DNA of 64,000 nt from Enterobacteriaceae bacterium UBA7338 (GTDB taxonomy: Bacteria; Pseudomonadota; Gammaproteobacteria; Enterobacterales; Enterobacteriaceae), in NCBI GenBank assembly GCA_002480085.1, contig DKPJ01000017.1, forward strand, positions 62,001 to 126,000, in the 5' to 3' direction. The notes beneath the pieces are model-generated. The model did not search any database and was not told the origin of the DNA. It saw nothing but the letters and a program-made list of their open reading frames with translations. The position numbers and the translations under genes were made by a program. How positions within the stretch are numbered: the stretch's first letter is position 1; every line of letters starts with the position of its first letter. This document shows positions 1 to 8,493 of the stretch, one piece after another.

Positions 1-1752
1 CAGCGTCGCCTGCTGGTAATTATCCGACTGCGGCTGGCGGGCAAAGGCCATATTCCAGCCGAAGCCGCCGTCGGTGGGCATGGCGTGGTTATAGTTGATG
101 CGCTGGCTGGTACCCGCATCCGGGGTTCTCTCCATGCTGATTGCTGCACTATCCCGCTCGCCAATAGGGATCTGCAGCGACATGGCGAAGGTCCAGTCGT
201 CCCGCTGCTTATCATGGCTGGCCGCCAGGTAGAGGCTGCTGCTTCCCCACAGGTTCCGGCTCCAGGAGAGGTTCAGCAGCTCGGTCTTCTGGTTATCAAA
301 GCTGCGTACGCCAATCCATGCCGCGCCGACGTTACCGTAGTCGCCCATGTTAAAGGTCAGCGAATATTGATCGGTGTTGCGGCTCAAGGTCGCCAGCGGC
401 TGGCGATCGTCATCGTAAACGATGGTCTGATCGTAGAGGGCCAGGTTGCCAAACCCGCGGTCGCGGCGGGTGTGCTGGGTGGCGATGCTGAAGGTGCTGG
501 TACTGTACTGGTAGCCCCAGTTGAGCTGGCTGCCGCTGTTGCCGCGCATCCGGCTCTCCGTCCACGACGAGTTAACCACGCCGTACTGGCCCAGCTTGAC
601 CACCGCGCCCGCGCCGCCGAGGGCCAGCTCTTCGGCGGCTTCACCGTGGCCTTCAAAGGTGAAGTAGTCCGTCACCCCATAGCGCAGGGAGCCGCTGCCC
701 GCCGCCGGACCGTAGTTGAAATCATCAATGCCGTAGTTACGCCGCAGGCTGCCAAGGGTGACTGCGCCATCGGTGATGCCGCGCTTCAGCACGTCGCTGG
801 AGACATAGAACGGCAGCGTGGTGCTGACCTGGCGTCCCAGCGCGTCGGTGGTGACCAGCACCGCATCTCCCGCGCCGTTAATGTAGGGCAGATTGGTCAA
901 AGTAAAGGGACCGGGCTGGAGCTGGGTCGATCCCGCCCGGTAGCCGTTGATAAAGACGTCTACCGCCGTGGGTACCGCCGCCTCCCCCGTAAAGGCGGGC
1001 AGCGGCCAGGTGACCAGGTCGGGGCGCAGAGAGAAGTCGCGCCCGTAGCGGATCCCGCCCATCCGCACGCTGCTGCTCCAGCTCAGCGAGTCGGAGATGA
1101 CGTCCCCCAGCTGCCACTCAGTGGCATTCTCCTCGTTGGTAAACAGCAGGGTCATGTCGTAGCGGGTATAGCCCTCGTTTTGTCCGGCGATACCGGAGAG
1201 ATACTCCCGCAGCGTACCGGTGGAGGAGAACACCGCGTTGCTGTCGAAGTAGCGAAACTCATGCCACAGAGAGGCCTGGCTTCCCGCGTGCTCGGTGCTG
1301 CTGGTATAGAAGTCATAGTTTACCAGCGCGCCCCGCCCATAGTGCGGCTTAGCACGCGCCCTTTCACCGTTAAAGGAGGTGGCGCGATCCCCTACCCACT
1401 CCCGGGGAACGAACAGCAGCAGCCGCTGGCGGTTGCTGTCATATTCGGTGCGGACATCAGGCAGGGTCGAGAGGTCAACCTCGCCTGCGGGCAGATGCTC
1501 AGCGGGGATCCCGGCCTGCTGCAGATCGCGGCTGGCGACAATATAGCGTCCCTGCCGCTGGGTGACCGGCACCACCCGCTCGGTATCATAGTGGTTGACC
1601 ACCAGCGAGAGGTGAAAGACCGCCTGGGCGTTGATGGCCTGCGCATCCGGCGGCGGCGGCAGAGCATCATCCCCCTCCTCTGCCAGCGCATCCGTCACTC
1701 CACCCAGCAGCACCATCAGCGACAGGATCAGTTTGCGGGAGACGACTGCCAT
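1..1752 (-). CDS. Archaic chaperone-usher pilus outer-membrane usher, partial (CsuD-like)
   Basis: This is the first 584 codons of an usher that runs off the left edge. Ushers are outer-membrane beta-barrel pores that take chaperone-bound pilins and secrete and order them. The translation starts MAVVSRKLILSLMVLLGGV, a signal peptide ending near ALA, followed by an acidic/proline stretch and an N-terminal domain (VFHLSLVVNHYDTERVVPV). An AGGGA-like ribosome site precedes the ATG. Its start overlaps the chaperone stop by 25 bases, so the two are probably translationally coupled. The assignment rests on order (two SCPU pilins, chaperone, usher) and on this N terminus. A tip adhesin gene would be expected beyond the edge. 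Confidence 0.85.
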   Translation of the reverse strand, partial: MAVVSRKLILSLMVLLGGVTDALAEEGDDALPPPPDAQAINAQAVFHLSLVVNHYDTERVVPVTQRQGRYIVASRDLQQAGIPAEHLPAGEVDLSTLPDVRTEYDSNRQRLLLFVPREWVGDRATSFNGERARAKPHYGRGALVNYDFYTSSTEHAGSQASLWHEFRYFDSNAVFSSTGTLREYLSGIAGQNEGYTRYDMTLLFTNEENATEWQLGDVISDSLSWSSSVRMGGIRYGRDFSLRPDLVTWPLPAFTGEAAVPTAVDVFINGYRAGSTQLQPGPFTLTNLPYINGAGDAVLVTTDALGRQVSTTLPFYVSSDVLKRGITDGAVTLGSLRRNYGIDDFNYGPAAGSGSLRYGVTDYFTFEGHGEAAEELALGGAGAVVKLGQYGVVNSSWTESRMRGNSGSQLNWGYQYSTSTFSIATQHTRRDRGFGNLALYDQTIVYDDDRQPLATLSRNTDQYSLTFNMGDYGNVGAAWIGVRSFDNQKTELLNLSWSRNLWGSSSLYLAASHDKQRDDWTFAMSLQIPIGERDSAAISMERTPDAGTSQRINYNHAMPTDGGFGWNMAFARQPQSDNYQQATL

Positions 1753-2495
1753 TGCGTATCCCTGGCATTAATCGTCGCCTTCATGGTTGTCGGATTGCTG
1801 AGACCTGAGGGGAGCGGCCAGCTGCGCGCCCCGCCCGGCAGCACGTAGCCCAGCAGGCCATCCGCCATTTCACGGCGCTGGCTGCCCTGCTGCACGCTGA
1901 CCTGGCTCAGGCGCACGTGCACATCGCTCTGGTTGCGCACCTCCAGAGCCGGTTTGCCTCCCTCGCGGATCACCCGCCAGCTCAAATCGCGGGTGTTGAC
2001 CAGGGCATGGTTTGCCCCCTCGGTGGTGGTTGCCACGCCCTGGCCGTAGACAAAGAGCGGAATTGAGTAGCGCATCTGAATTTTCAGGCCGATCTGCGGC
2101 GTATTGCCGTTGGTGGGCTGCGGGATCTCATCCACGATGATCCGGTAGCCTTGCTCTATGCCTGCGGGAACCTGAGTCTGCTTGATAAGACGAATAAGCT
2201 GCTTGCCACCCTTATCAATCCGCACAATGGGCGGGCTGGCGACCACGTCCTGCTGGGTCTGGTAGCGCTCGTGGCCCCCCTCCTGGGTCCAGCGCATGAT
2301 GCGCACCTGCATGGTGGTTGGCGTATCACCCTGATTCTGGATCCACAGCTCCGTTGCGTTAGCATCGGCGGCCAGCCAGGGATCGATCGGCCAAAGTAGA
2401 ATAGTTGCTGCGGCCTGCGCCTGCTGCATCATTCCCGCCAGCGCCGCGACCAGCAGTGCGCCTGCTATCCGGCTACGTCCCATAATGGATTTCAT
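1728..2495 (-). CDS. Periplasmic pilus chaperone (CsuC-like)
   Basis: This 255-residue protein is a PapD-like chaperone of the archaic (sigma) class, which caps pilin subunits in the periplasm and delivers them to the usher. A signal peptide spans about residues 1-28 (MKSIMGRSRIAGALLVAAL..AQA). The first immunoglobulin-like domain carries the family pattern of a mature start near ILLWPIDPWL, then ATELWIQNQG, and a conserved basic strand region RIDKGGKQLIRLIK. An AAGGA ribosome site sits five bases before the ATG. It lies 36 bases after the second pilin gene and overlaps the usher. The family call is firm; the substrate is inferred from neighbours. Confidence 0.88.
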   Translation of the reverse strand: MKSIMGRSRIAGALLVAALAGMMQQAQAAATILLWPIDPWLAADANATELWIQNQGDTPTTMQVRIMRWTQEGGHERYQTQQDVVASPPIVRIDKGGKQLIRLIKQTQVPAGIEQGYRIIVDEIPQPTNGNTPQIGLKIQMRYSIPLFVYGQGVATTTEGANHALVNTRDLSWRVIREGGKPALEVRNQSDVHVRLSQVSVQQGSQRREMADGLLGYVLPGGARSWPLPSGLSNPTTMKATINARDTQWQSSPAN

Positions 2496-2531
2496 GATCC
2501 TTCTCCCTGTATTAGCTTACCGGGACAATTA

Positions 2532-3086
2532 TCACCAGGATAAGGTCACGGTCAGTTGATCGGTATAATTTCCTGCGGGACTAAACCCCGTGAGCTGCGC
2601 CGCGCCAAACAGCGTCAGCGCGATATTGTTGCTATCGCTATAGGTGATCGACCAGGCCTGATTCACGCCCACTTCCGTATTGGCCGCCAGCGTACTGCTA
2701 CGGTAAAGCCGGTAGGGCACCCGTTCCGTCCCTCCGCTGCGCTGCATATTGCGCACGGTGCCGTAGTGCAGGCCGCCGTTGATGCTCATGCTTAACGCCA
2801 CGCCGGGGGTGCAGGCGAGAGAGAGCGCGCTGTTGGGTACAAAGCTGGTGGTAACCTGACTGCTTGCCACGCCGCTGTGGGAGCCAAAGTCCAGGGTTCC
2901 CAACAGGCCTCCGCTGCCGCTGGCTACCGAGCACCCTGCCGCAATTGTTGCACCAACCTGAAATGACTGGGTGCTGACCGTTAGCGCGGCGGCGATCCCT
3001 GCCCATCCCAGCAGCCCCAGTCCGAAGGCGATGCGCAGCATGCTTCGGACTGGCGTCGGGAGAGCGTCGGCTCCCTCAGGCTTCAT
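2532..3086 (-). CDS. Spore coat U (SCPU) domain pilin subunit, second
   Basis: This secreted pilin of 184 residues belongs to the SCPU family. It has a hydrophobic leader (MLRIAFGLGLLGWAGIAAA), a disulfide-type cysteine pair (AAGCSVAS and LACTPG), the LGTLDFGSHSG motif, the PYRLYRS strand, and a C-terminal TDQLTVTLSW ending typical of donor-strand pilins. The start is uncertain: an internal ATG at 3041 would begin exactly at the leader, and neither start has a convincing ribosome site. It is 10 bases downstream of the major pilin gene and probably shares its transcript. A minor or adaptor subunit is likely. Confidence 0.82.
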   Translation of the reverse strand: MKPEGADALPTPVRSMLRIAFGLGLLGWAGIAAALTVSTQSFQVGATIAAGCSVASGSGGLLGTLDFGSHSGVASSQVTTSFVPNSALSLACTPGVALSMSINGGLHYGTVRNMQRSGGTERVPYRLYRSSTLAANTEVGVNQAWSITYSDSNNIALTLFGAAQLTGFSPAGNYTDQLTVTLSW

Positions 3087-3096
3087 TGCGCTGGCG

Positions 3097-3666
3097 TCAG
3101 TAGATCACGCTCACGTTTATCGTATCGGTATAGGTACCGGGAACGACGGTCACGCTGTTACCCCCGCCCTGGATGCGACCAAAGAGGGTGTAGTTATTCA
3201 CCCCACCGGCGGTCGAGGCCACGGGCAGCGGCGCGTTGTTGGCAATGACGTTACTGAAGCCGCTGTCGCTGTAGAGGCTGTAGGCCACCCCCTGAGTTGC
3301 ATTAGTGGTGCTAATCAGATAGCGCGCTGGCGTACCCGGCGTGCCGACCACCGTGGCGGGAGCCGTGGTATTGGTGGTACCGGTGATCTGTACGGTGTAG
3401 GTATCGGTGGTGCACTGGATTGCGAAGCTGTTGCCGCCGTTAGCCCCGGTAAGCTGGGTCGTCAGCTCGGAGAAGGTAGCGGGATGGGTACCGAAGTCCA
3501 GAGAGCCGAAGTTAATGCCGCTCTGGTTCGGCGAGCCGTTAATCAGGCAGCCGTTGGTTAAGGTCAGCGTCGCGTTGATGGTCCCACTGCTGGTTACCGC
3601 ATGGGCAGCGTGTCCGGCCAGTGCCAGCGCACCGCTTGCCAAAACGAGGAGGGTTTTTCTGTTCAT
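3097..3666 (-). CDS. Spore coat U (SCPU) domain major pilin (CsuA/B-like)
   Basis: This first gene of the pilus operon encodes a 189-residue secreted pilin. A clear signal peptide (MNRKTLLVLASGALALAGHAAHA) is followed by a Thr/Asn-rich beta domain with NGCLINGS and FAIQCTTD cysteines, the motif NFGSLDFGTHPA, VAYSLYSDSGF, and the C terminus YTDTINVSVIY. Archaic pilins polymerise by donor-strand exchange into thin fibres that aid biofilm formation on abiotic surfaces. An AGAGGCG ribosome site lies upstream. The gene follows an AT-rich upstream region with a CRP-like site. Major-subunit status is inferred from its first position. Confidence 0.84.
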   Translation of the reverse strand: MNRKTLLVLASGALALAGHAAHAVTSSGTINATLTLTNGCLINGSPNQSGINFGSLDFGTHPATFSELTTQLTGANGGNSFAIQCTTDTYTVQITGTTNTTAPATVVGTPGTPARYLISTTNATQGVAYSLYSDSGFSNVIANNAPLPVASTAGGVNNYTLFGRIQGGGNSVTVVPGTYTDTINVSVIY

Positions 3667-3948
3667 GTTGTCGCCTCTGTGAAAAAGCAGGATTAACAGA
3701 AATTTAGCTTACGGGGTGGCAAAGAACCACCCTGTAAAGTCCAGCTCAAACCATCGGCGTATTGACATAAAATTGCATTATCTTTCAATGCATTAACATT
3801 ATTAACAGCTGGTAACAAAGCGAAACGAGAATGATATATTCATTATCGCGTGATCTACTTCACAATATATTGTCTGCTGTTGCATTGGCGATTTAAGCAA
3901 AACTTAAATTTTATTAATGAGTAATAAGGGAGGCGGGAGAAAAGCGGT
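3667..3948. other. AT-rich upstream region of the pilus operon
   Basis: No gene is seen in this stretch. It is strikingly AT-rich compared with both neighbours, as is common for H-NS-silenced accessory promoters. It contains a CRP-like site (listed separately) and must hold the promoter of the pilus operon, but no single -10/-35 pair stands out. Confidence 0.5.
3849..3864. promoter_or_regulatory. CRP-like site upstream of the pilus operon
   Basis: The sequence CGTGATCTACTTCACA matches the CRP consensus TGTGA-N6-TCACA at nine of ten key positions. Its centre is about 190 bases upstream of the first pilin ATG, which is compatible with activation of a promoter with a long leader. Function is inferred. 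Confidence 0.45.
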
Positions 3949-3979
3949 TAAAAAAAACGCTCCCGGAGGCGGGAGCGTT
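3949..3979 (-). terminator. Rho-independent terminator after cheW
   Basis: A nine-base-pair stem (AACGCTCCC paired with GGGAGCGTT) around a six-base loop is followed on the minus strand by a run of T. It sits nine bases after the cheW stop, so the mot-che transcript ends here instead of continuing into a receptor gene such as tar. Confidence 0.9.
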
Positions 3980-3987
3980 GAGGATTA

Positions 3988-4491
3988 TCAGGCAACGTGA
4001 GCCGCTGCGCTGTCCAGCAGGGCCATCTCTTCGCTGTTCAGCAGCTTCTCGATGTTCACCAGGATCAGCATCCGGTCACCCAGCGCGCCGAGGCCGGTGA
4101 GATATTCCGTTGACAGAGTAACGGCAAACTCCGGGGCCGGGCGGATCTGATCGGCTGCCAGCGACAGCACGTCGGAGACGCCGTCTACCACAATCCCCAC
4201 CACGCGCTGGCCCAGATTGAGCACGATCACCACGGTGTTATCGTTATACTCTACGTCCTGCTGGCTGAATTTAACCCGCAGATCGACGATGGGAACGATC
4301 ACACCGCGCAGGTTAGTCACCCCTTTAATAAAGTCCGGGGTGTTAGCAATACGGGTAACCTGATCGTAACCGCGGATCTCCTGCACTTTCAGGATATCGA
4401 TGCCGTACTCTTCATCGCCTAAAGTGAATACCAGGAACTCCTGACCCGATGGCTCACCAGCCAGTTTCGTTACATTACTCATACCGGTCAT
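3988..4491 (-). CDS. cheW: Chemotaxis coupling protein CheW
   Basis: CheW links methyl-accepting receptors to the kinase CheA in membrane-associated arrays. The 167-residue product is nearly identical to E. coli CheW from MTGMSNVTKLAGEPSGQEF to the C terminus, including the receptor-binding region NLRGVIVPIVDLR. It is the last gene of the motA-motB-cheA-cheW group, 21 bases after cheA, and is closed by a strong terminator. In E. coli the receptor gene tar follows cheW; here a pilus operon follows instead. Confidence 0.97.
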   Translation of the reverse strand: MTGMSNVTKLAGEPSGQEFLVFTLGDEEYGIDILKVQEIRGYDQVTRIANTPDFIKGVTNLRGVIVPIVDLRVKFSQQDVEYNDNTVVIVLNLGQRVVGIVVDGVSDVLSLAADQIRPAPEFAVTLSTEYLTGLGALGDRMLILVNIEKLLNSEEMALLDSAAAHVA

Positions 4492-4512
4492 ATTTTTACC
4501 TTTTTAACTAAA

Positions 4513-6549
4513 TCAGGCGGCTGTGTTCGCCACACGTTGCTCACGGTTTAATCCCTGTAACGCCGAAACATCGACGATCAGCGCCACGCTGCCATCGCCG
4601 AGGATGGTTGCAGCGGAGATGCCCGGCACCTTGCGGTAGTTGCTCTCGAGGTTCTTGACCACAACCTGGTGCTGACCAATCAGCTGATCCACCAGCAGCG
4701 CGTAGCGGCGGCCTGCACTCTGCAGGATCACCACAATGCCTTTTGTTGCCTCGGTTTTCGCGCCATCGACGTCAAAGACTTTCCACAGCTCAACCAGCGG
4801 CAGATACTCGCCGCGCACTTCCAGCACGCGCTCGCCCCCCGCCAGCGGATGCAGATCCTCCTCACGCGGCTGCAGCGACTCCATCACCGCATTCAGCGGC
4901 AGGATAAAGACTTCGTCCGCCACTTTCACCGACATACCGTCAAGGATCGCCAGCGTCAGCGGCAGCAGAATGCGGATCGTCGTGCCCGCCCCCTGCTTCG
5001 ACTGGATCTCAACGTGGCCGCCCATCTCCTGGATGTTACGTTTCACCACGTCCATGCCCACGCCGCGGCCAGAGACATCCGTTACCTGCTCTGCCGTTGA
5101 GAAGCCCGGGGCGAAGATCAGCATGCCGACCTCTTCGTCGGTCATGTTCTCATTTACCGCCATCCCCTGCGACATCGCCTTCGCCAGGATACGCTCGCGG
5201 TTGAGACCTGCGCCGTCATCGATCACTTCGATGCAGATATTGCCGCCCTGATGCTCGGCCGAGAGGGTCAGGTTACCGACCGGGGATTTACCCGCAGCAA
5301 CGCGGTTATCCGGCAGCTCAATACCGTGGTCAAGGCTGTTACGCACCAGGTGGGTTAACGGATCGATAATGCGCTCGATCAGGCTCTTATCCAGCTCGGT
5401 GGAGCTGCCCAGCAGCGTCAGTTCAATCTGCTTGTTGAGCTTGCTCGCCAGGTCGCGCACCAGGCGCGGGAAGCGGCTGAAGACGTACTCCATCGGCATC
5501 ATGCGGATGGACATCACCGACTCCTGCAGATCGCGGGCGTTACGCTGCAGCTGGCCCATGCTGGTGATCAGATCGCCGTGGTTGACCGGATCCAGCTCGT
5601 TAGAGCGCTGGGCCAGCATCGACTGGGTGATCACCAGCTCGCCCACCAGGTTGATGAGCTGGTCAACTTTCTCAACGGCAACGCGGATGCTGGTGGACTC
5701 GCTGGCGCGGGCCGGCTTCTCTGCACGCTCCTGACGGGCAGCAGGCTGCTCACGCGGCGCAGCCGGGGCAGCCGCCACGGGCTGGGCCACCGGGGCTGGC
5801 GCGGCAGGTGCTGTCTCGCTGATGGCAGCAACCGGGGCTGGCGCATCGGCAAAGCTAATCTGATCCGGCTCGATGACGAAGCAGAGCACGGCCACCAAAT
5901 CGTCTTCGCTCACGCCGCCTTCCAGCGTCGCGCTCAGCGTATCCGCGCCTTTTACCACGTCGCTGAGGGTCGCCAGATTTTTCAGCTCGTCTTCCAGCAG
6001 GTTGACTTCACTCTCTTTCAGGCGCGACAGGACAATGCGCAGTTTGCCGTCGTTGGCTGCCGCTGGCGCGGCGACGGGTGCAGCATCGGCGACGGCCTGG
6101 ACGTTATCTACAACGGTCAGCTTTGCCCCACCGGCCGCAGCGGCAGGCACTTCGCCTTTCGCTTCCAGCGCCAGCTGGCGCAGCGCATTGCAGATATATT
6201 CAAAGCTGGCGGCATCCGGCTCTTGCGAGCTTTTATAGGCGTCGAGCTGTTCCTGCATAATATCTTTGGTTTCCAAAAACAGGTTGATAATATCGGTATT
6301 GAGTTGCATCTCTCCGCGCCGGGCCTCATCCAGCAGGTTTTCCATCAGGTGCGTGGTCTCCTGCAAAATGGTAAAGCCAAACGTGCCAGCGCCACCCTTT
6401 ATGGAGTGGGCCGCACGAAAGATGGCGTTGAGCTGCTCTGAATCCGGCGCTTCCGGCACCAGATCCAGCAGGTGTTGCTCCATGTCGGCCAACAGCTCGT
6501 CAGCTTCATCAAAAAATGTCTGATAAAAATCGCTAATATCCATGCTCAC
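4513..6549 (-). CDS. cheA: Chemotaxis histidine kinase CheA
   Basis: CheA autophosphorylates in response to receptor state and passes phosphate to CheY and CheB. The GTG start is chosen because it gives MSMDISDFYQTF as in E. coli, placing the phosphorylated histidine at position 48 (AAHSIKGGAGTF). P1, P2, dimerisation P3, the ATP-binding P4 (LVRNSLDHGIE, DDGAGL, GRGVGMDV) and the CheW-like P5 follow in order. The protein has 678 residues against 654 in E. coli; much of the excess is in an Ala/Pro-rich linker before P3. An internal Met in the segment KDIMQEQL corresponds to the short-form CheA start. The gene starts four bases after motB. Confidence 0.97.
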   Translation of the reverse strand: MSMDISDFYQTFFDEADELLADMEQHLLDLVPEAPDSEQLNAIFRAAHSIKGGAGTFGFTILQETTHLMENLLDEARRGEMQLNTDIINLFLETKDIMQEQLDAYKSSQEPDAASFEYICNALRQLALEAKGEVPAAAAGGAKLTVVDNVQAVADAAPVAAPAAANDGKLRIVLSRLKESEVNLLEDELKNLATLSDVVKGADTLSATLEGGVSEDDLVAVLCFVIEPDQISFADAPAPVAAISETAPAAPAPVAQPVAAAPAAPREQPAARQERAEKPARASESTSIRVAVEKVDQLINLVGELVITQSMLAQRSNELDPVNHGDLITSMGQLQRNARDLQESVMSIRMMPMEYVFSRFPRLVRDLASKLNKQIELTLLGSSTELDKSLIERIIDPLTHLVRNSLDHGIELPDNRVAAGKSPVGNLTLSAEHQGGNICIEVIDDGAGLNRERILAKAMSQGMAVNENMTDEEVGMLIFAPGFSTAEQVTDVSGRGVGMDVVKRNIQEMGGHVEIQSKQGAGTTIRILLPLTLAILDGMSVKVADEVFILPLNAVMESLQPREEDLHPLAGGERVLEVRGEYLPLVELWKVFDVDGAKTEATKGIVVILQSAGRRYALLVDQLIGQHQVVVKNLESNYRKVPGISAATILGDGSVALIVDVSALQGLNREQRVANTAA

Positions 6550-6553
6550 GCTA

Positions 6554-7483
6554 TCACCTCGGATCGGGTTGTGGCGATGTGGGAACGGTCGCCTGGGGCT
6601 GCGCCCCCGGCTGTTGTAATACACTTACCGGCTCGTTTTGGCTTTCGGCGTTTTCGTGCAGAATTGCCTGTTCTGCTTGTTTATTCAGCACTAAGAGACT
6701 GATGCGGCGGTTAACGGCGTCATCCGCCCCTTTGTCACTCACGCGCATGGTGGCAGCCATGCCAACCACGCGCAGCACTTTACCGTCGTCCAGCCCGCCC
6801 GCGACCAGCTCGCGCCGCGAGGCGTTGGCGCGATCCGCAGACAGCTCCCAGTTGCTGTAGCCGCGCTCGCCGTTGGCATACGGGAAGTCATCGGTATGAC
6901 CGGAGAGGCTGATACGGTTCGGAATGTTGTTTAGCACCGGCGCAATAGCGCGCAAAATATCGCGCATATAGGGTTCTACTTCGGCGCTGCCGGTTTTAAA
7001 CATCGGCCGGTTCTGGCTGTCGATAATCTGGATGCGCAACCCCTCCTGCACCAGGTCAATCTTCAGGTGCGGACGCAGCGCCCGCAGCTTTGGATCGGCC
7101 TCGATCAGCTGGTCGAGATCGCCGCGCAGCTTGCTCAGGCGAGTCTGCTCCATCTTCTGGCGCAGCTCCTCCACGTTGGGCTGGCGCTGCACCTCCCCCT
7201 TCTGCTGGGTGACGTCATCGCCGCCGCCAGGGATCGGGCTGTCACTGTTGGAGATCCGCGGACCACCTGCAATAGAGGTCGCCAGCGGGGTGCGGAAATA
7301 CTCCGCAATCTGGATCAGCTCTTTCGGGCTGGAGATAGAGATCAGCCACATCACGAGGAAGAACGCCATCATTGCCGTCATAAAATCGGCGTAGGCGATC
7401 TTCCAAGATCCGTGCGAGCCGCCTCCGTGCCCCTTATGCTTGCGCCGTTTTACAACGACAATAGGATGGGCCTGGTTTTTCAT
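6554..7483 (-). CDS. motB: Flagellar stator protein MotB
   Basis: MotB anchors the proton-driven stator to peptidoglycan. The 309-residue protein has the basic N terminus, one membrane segment YADFMTAMMAFFLVMWL that contains the proton-binding aspartate, and a C-terminal OmpA-like peptidoglycan-binding domain (LSGHTDDFPYANGERGYSNWELSADRA, of which the NWELSADRA core is diagnostic). It overlaps motA by four bases, the usual coupling for the stator pair, and is followed closely by cheA. Confidence 0.97.
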   Translation of the reverse strand: MKNQAHPIVVVKRRKHKGHGGGSHGSWKIAYADFMTAMMAFFLVMWLISISSPKELIQIAEYFRTPLATSIAGGPRISNSDSPIPGGGDDVTQQKGEVQRQPNVEELRQKMEQTRLSKLRGDLDQLIEADPKLRALRPHLKIDLVQEGLRIQIIDSQNRPMFKTGSAEVEPYMRDILRAIAPVLNNIPNRISLSGHTDDFPYANGERGYSNWELSADRANASRRELVAGGLDDGKVLRVVGMAATMRVSDKGADDAVNRRISLLVLNKQAEQAILHENAESQNEPVSVLQQPGAQPQATVPTSPQPDPR

Positions 7484-8367
7484 GCGTCCTCAGTCGTGGT
7501 CTGCTGATTTGGGTTACGTACCGCGCGGACGTGCTCATCCAGCTCCACAAAGGAGGGACGCTCGCTGGAGTAGAGCGTTTTACGGCCAAACTCAACGGCA
7601 ATCGGTGGCGCGTAGCCGTTCAGGTTGGAGAGCAGCGTAATCTTGACGCACTGCATCATCTTGGTGGTCTCTGCGCTCTTCTGGCGCAGCACGGTCGCCA
7701 GCGGCGAAATAAAGCCGTAGGCCAGCAGAATACCGAGGAAGGTCCCCACCATCGCGTGGGCGATCAGCGCCCCCAGCTCGGCCGCCGGGCGATCCGCCGA
7801 GGCCAGGGCGTGGACTACCCCCATCACCGCCGCCACGATCCCGAACGCCGGCAGCGAGTCGCCCACCATGGCCAGGCTATTCGCAGGCACTTCGGCTTCG
7901 CTTTCGTGGGTCTCGATCTCTTCGTCCATCAACGCTTCAATTTCGAAGGTGTTCATGTTGCCGCTGATGATCAGACGCAGATAGTCAACGATAAATTCCA
8001 GCATCACCGGATCGGCAAGGATCCGCGGATAGTTGGCAAAAATTTCGCTCTCTTTAGGATTCTCAATATCGCGCTCAAGGGAGAACATCCCCTGCTGGCG
8101 CGACTTGGCCATCAGGCGATAGAGCAGCGCCAGAAGATCCATATAGACAGCTTTTGTGTATTTGGAGCGACGAAACAGCAGCGGAAGCGCCTTAAGCGTT
8201 CCTTTAATCGCCTTGCCGTTGTTGCCCACAATAAACGCACCCACGCCCGCGCCGCCGATAATAATCAGCTCAGCCGGTTGATAAAGTGCCCCAAGGTGTC
8301 CGCCGGTCATCATATAACCGCCAAAGACTGTACCGAGAACAACAAGGTAACCTAATAAGATCAGCAC
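7480..8367 (-). CDS. motA: Flagellar stator protein MotA
   Basis: MotA is the four-transmembrane stator subunit that converts proton flow into torque against FliG. The GTG start is selected because it gives MLILLGYLVVLGTVFGGYMM, exactly as in E. coli, with an AAGGATG ribosome site, and yields the family length of 295 residues. The cytoplasmic loop RSKYTKAVYMDLLALLYRLMAKSRQQG and the MVGDSLPAFGIVAAVMGVVHA and GTFLGILLAYGF membrane segments are conserved. It is preceded by the flhDC terminator, so transcription must start in the 126-base gap after flhC. Confidence 0.97.
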   Translation of the reverse strand: MLILLGYLVVLGTVFGGYMMTGGHLGALYQPAELIIIGGAGVGAFIVGNNGKAIKGTLKALPLLFRRSKYTKAVYMDLLALLYRLMAKSRQQGMFSLERDIENPKESEIFANYPRILADPVMLEFIVDYLRLIISGNMNTFEIEALMDEEIETHESEAEVPANSLAMVGDSLPAFGIVAAVMGVVHALASADRPAAELGALIAHAMVGTFLGILLAYGFISPLATVLRQKSAETTKMMQCVKITLLSNLNGYAPPIAVEFGRKTLYSSERPSFVELDEHVRAVRNPNQQTTTEDA

Positions 8368-8436
8368 GACATCATCCTTCCGCTGTTGACTAAGGCAAGG
8401 AAAAACAGTTTTGGGGCGTAAAACCCAACGGGGAGG

Positions 8437-8470
8437 CAAAAAAAAGCAGCGGTAATTGCTTACCGCTGCT
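8437..8470 (-). terminator. Rho-independent terminator after flhDC
   Basis: An 11-base-pair stem (AGCAGCGGTAA with TTACCGCTGCT) around a TTGC loop is followed by eight T residues on the minus strand. It lies 23 bases after the flhC stop and separates the master regulator operon from motA. Confidence 0.93.
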
Positions 8471-8493
8471 GGAGTGTTACCCACGCCGTTGAG

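Noticed and set aside
85..1848. A 587-codon plus-strand open frame over the pilus usher
   Set aside because: It is the antisense of a recognisable usher with signal peptide and ribosome site. Its translation is low-complexity and resembles no family.
8368..8436. A sigma28 promoter for motA
   Set aside because: A GCCTTAGT -10-like sequence is present, but no -35 occurs at the required 11-base spacing.
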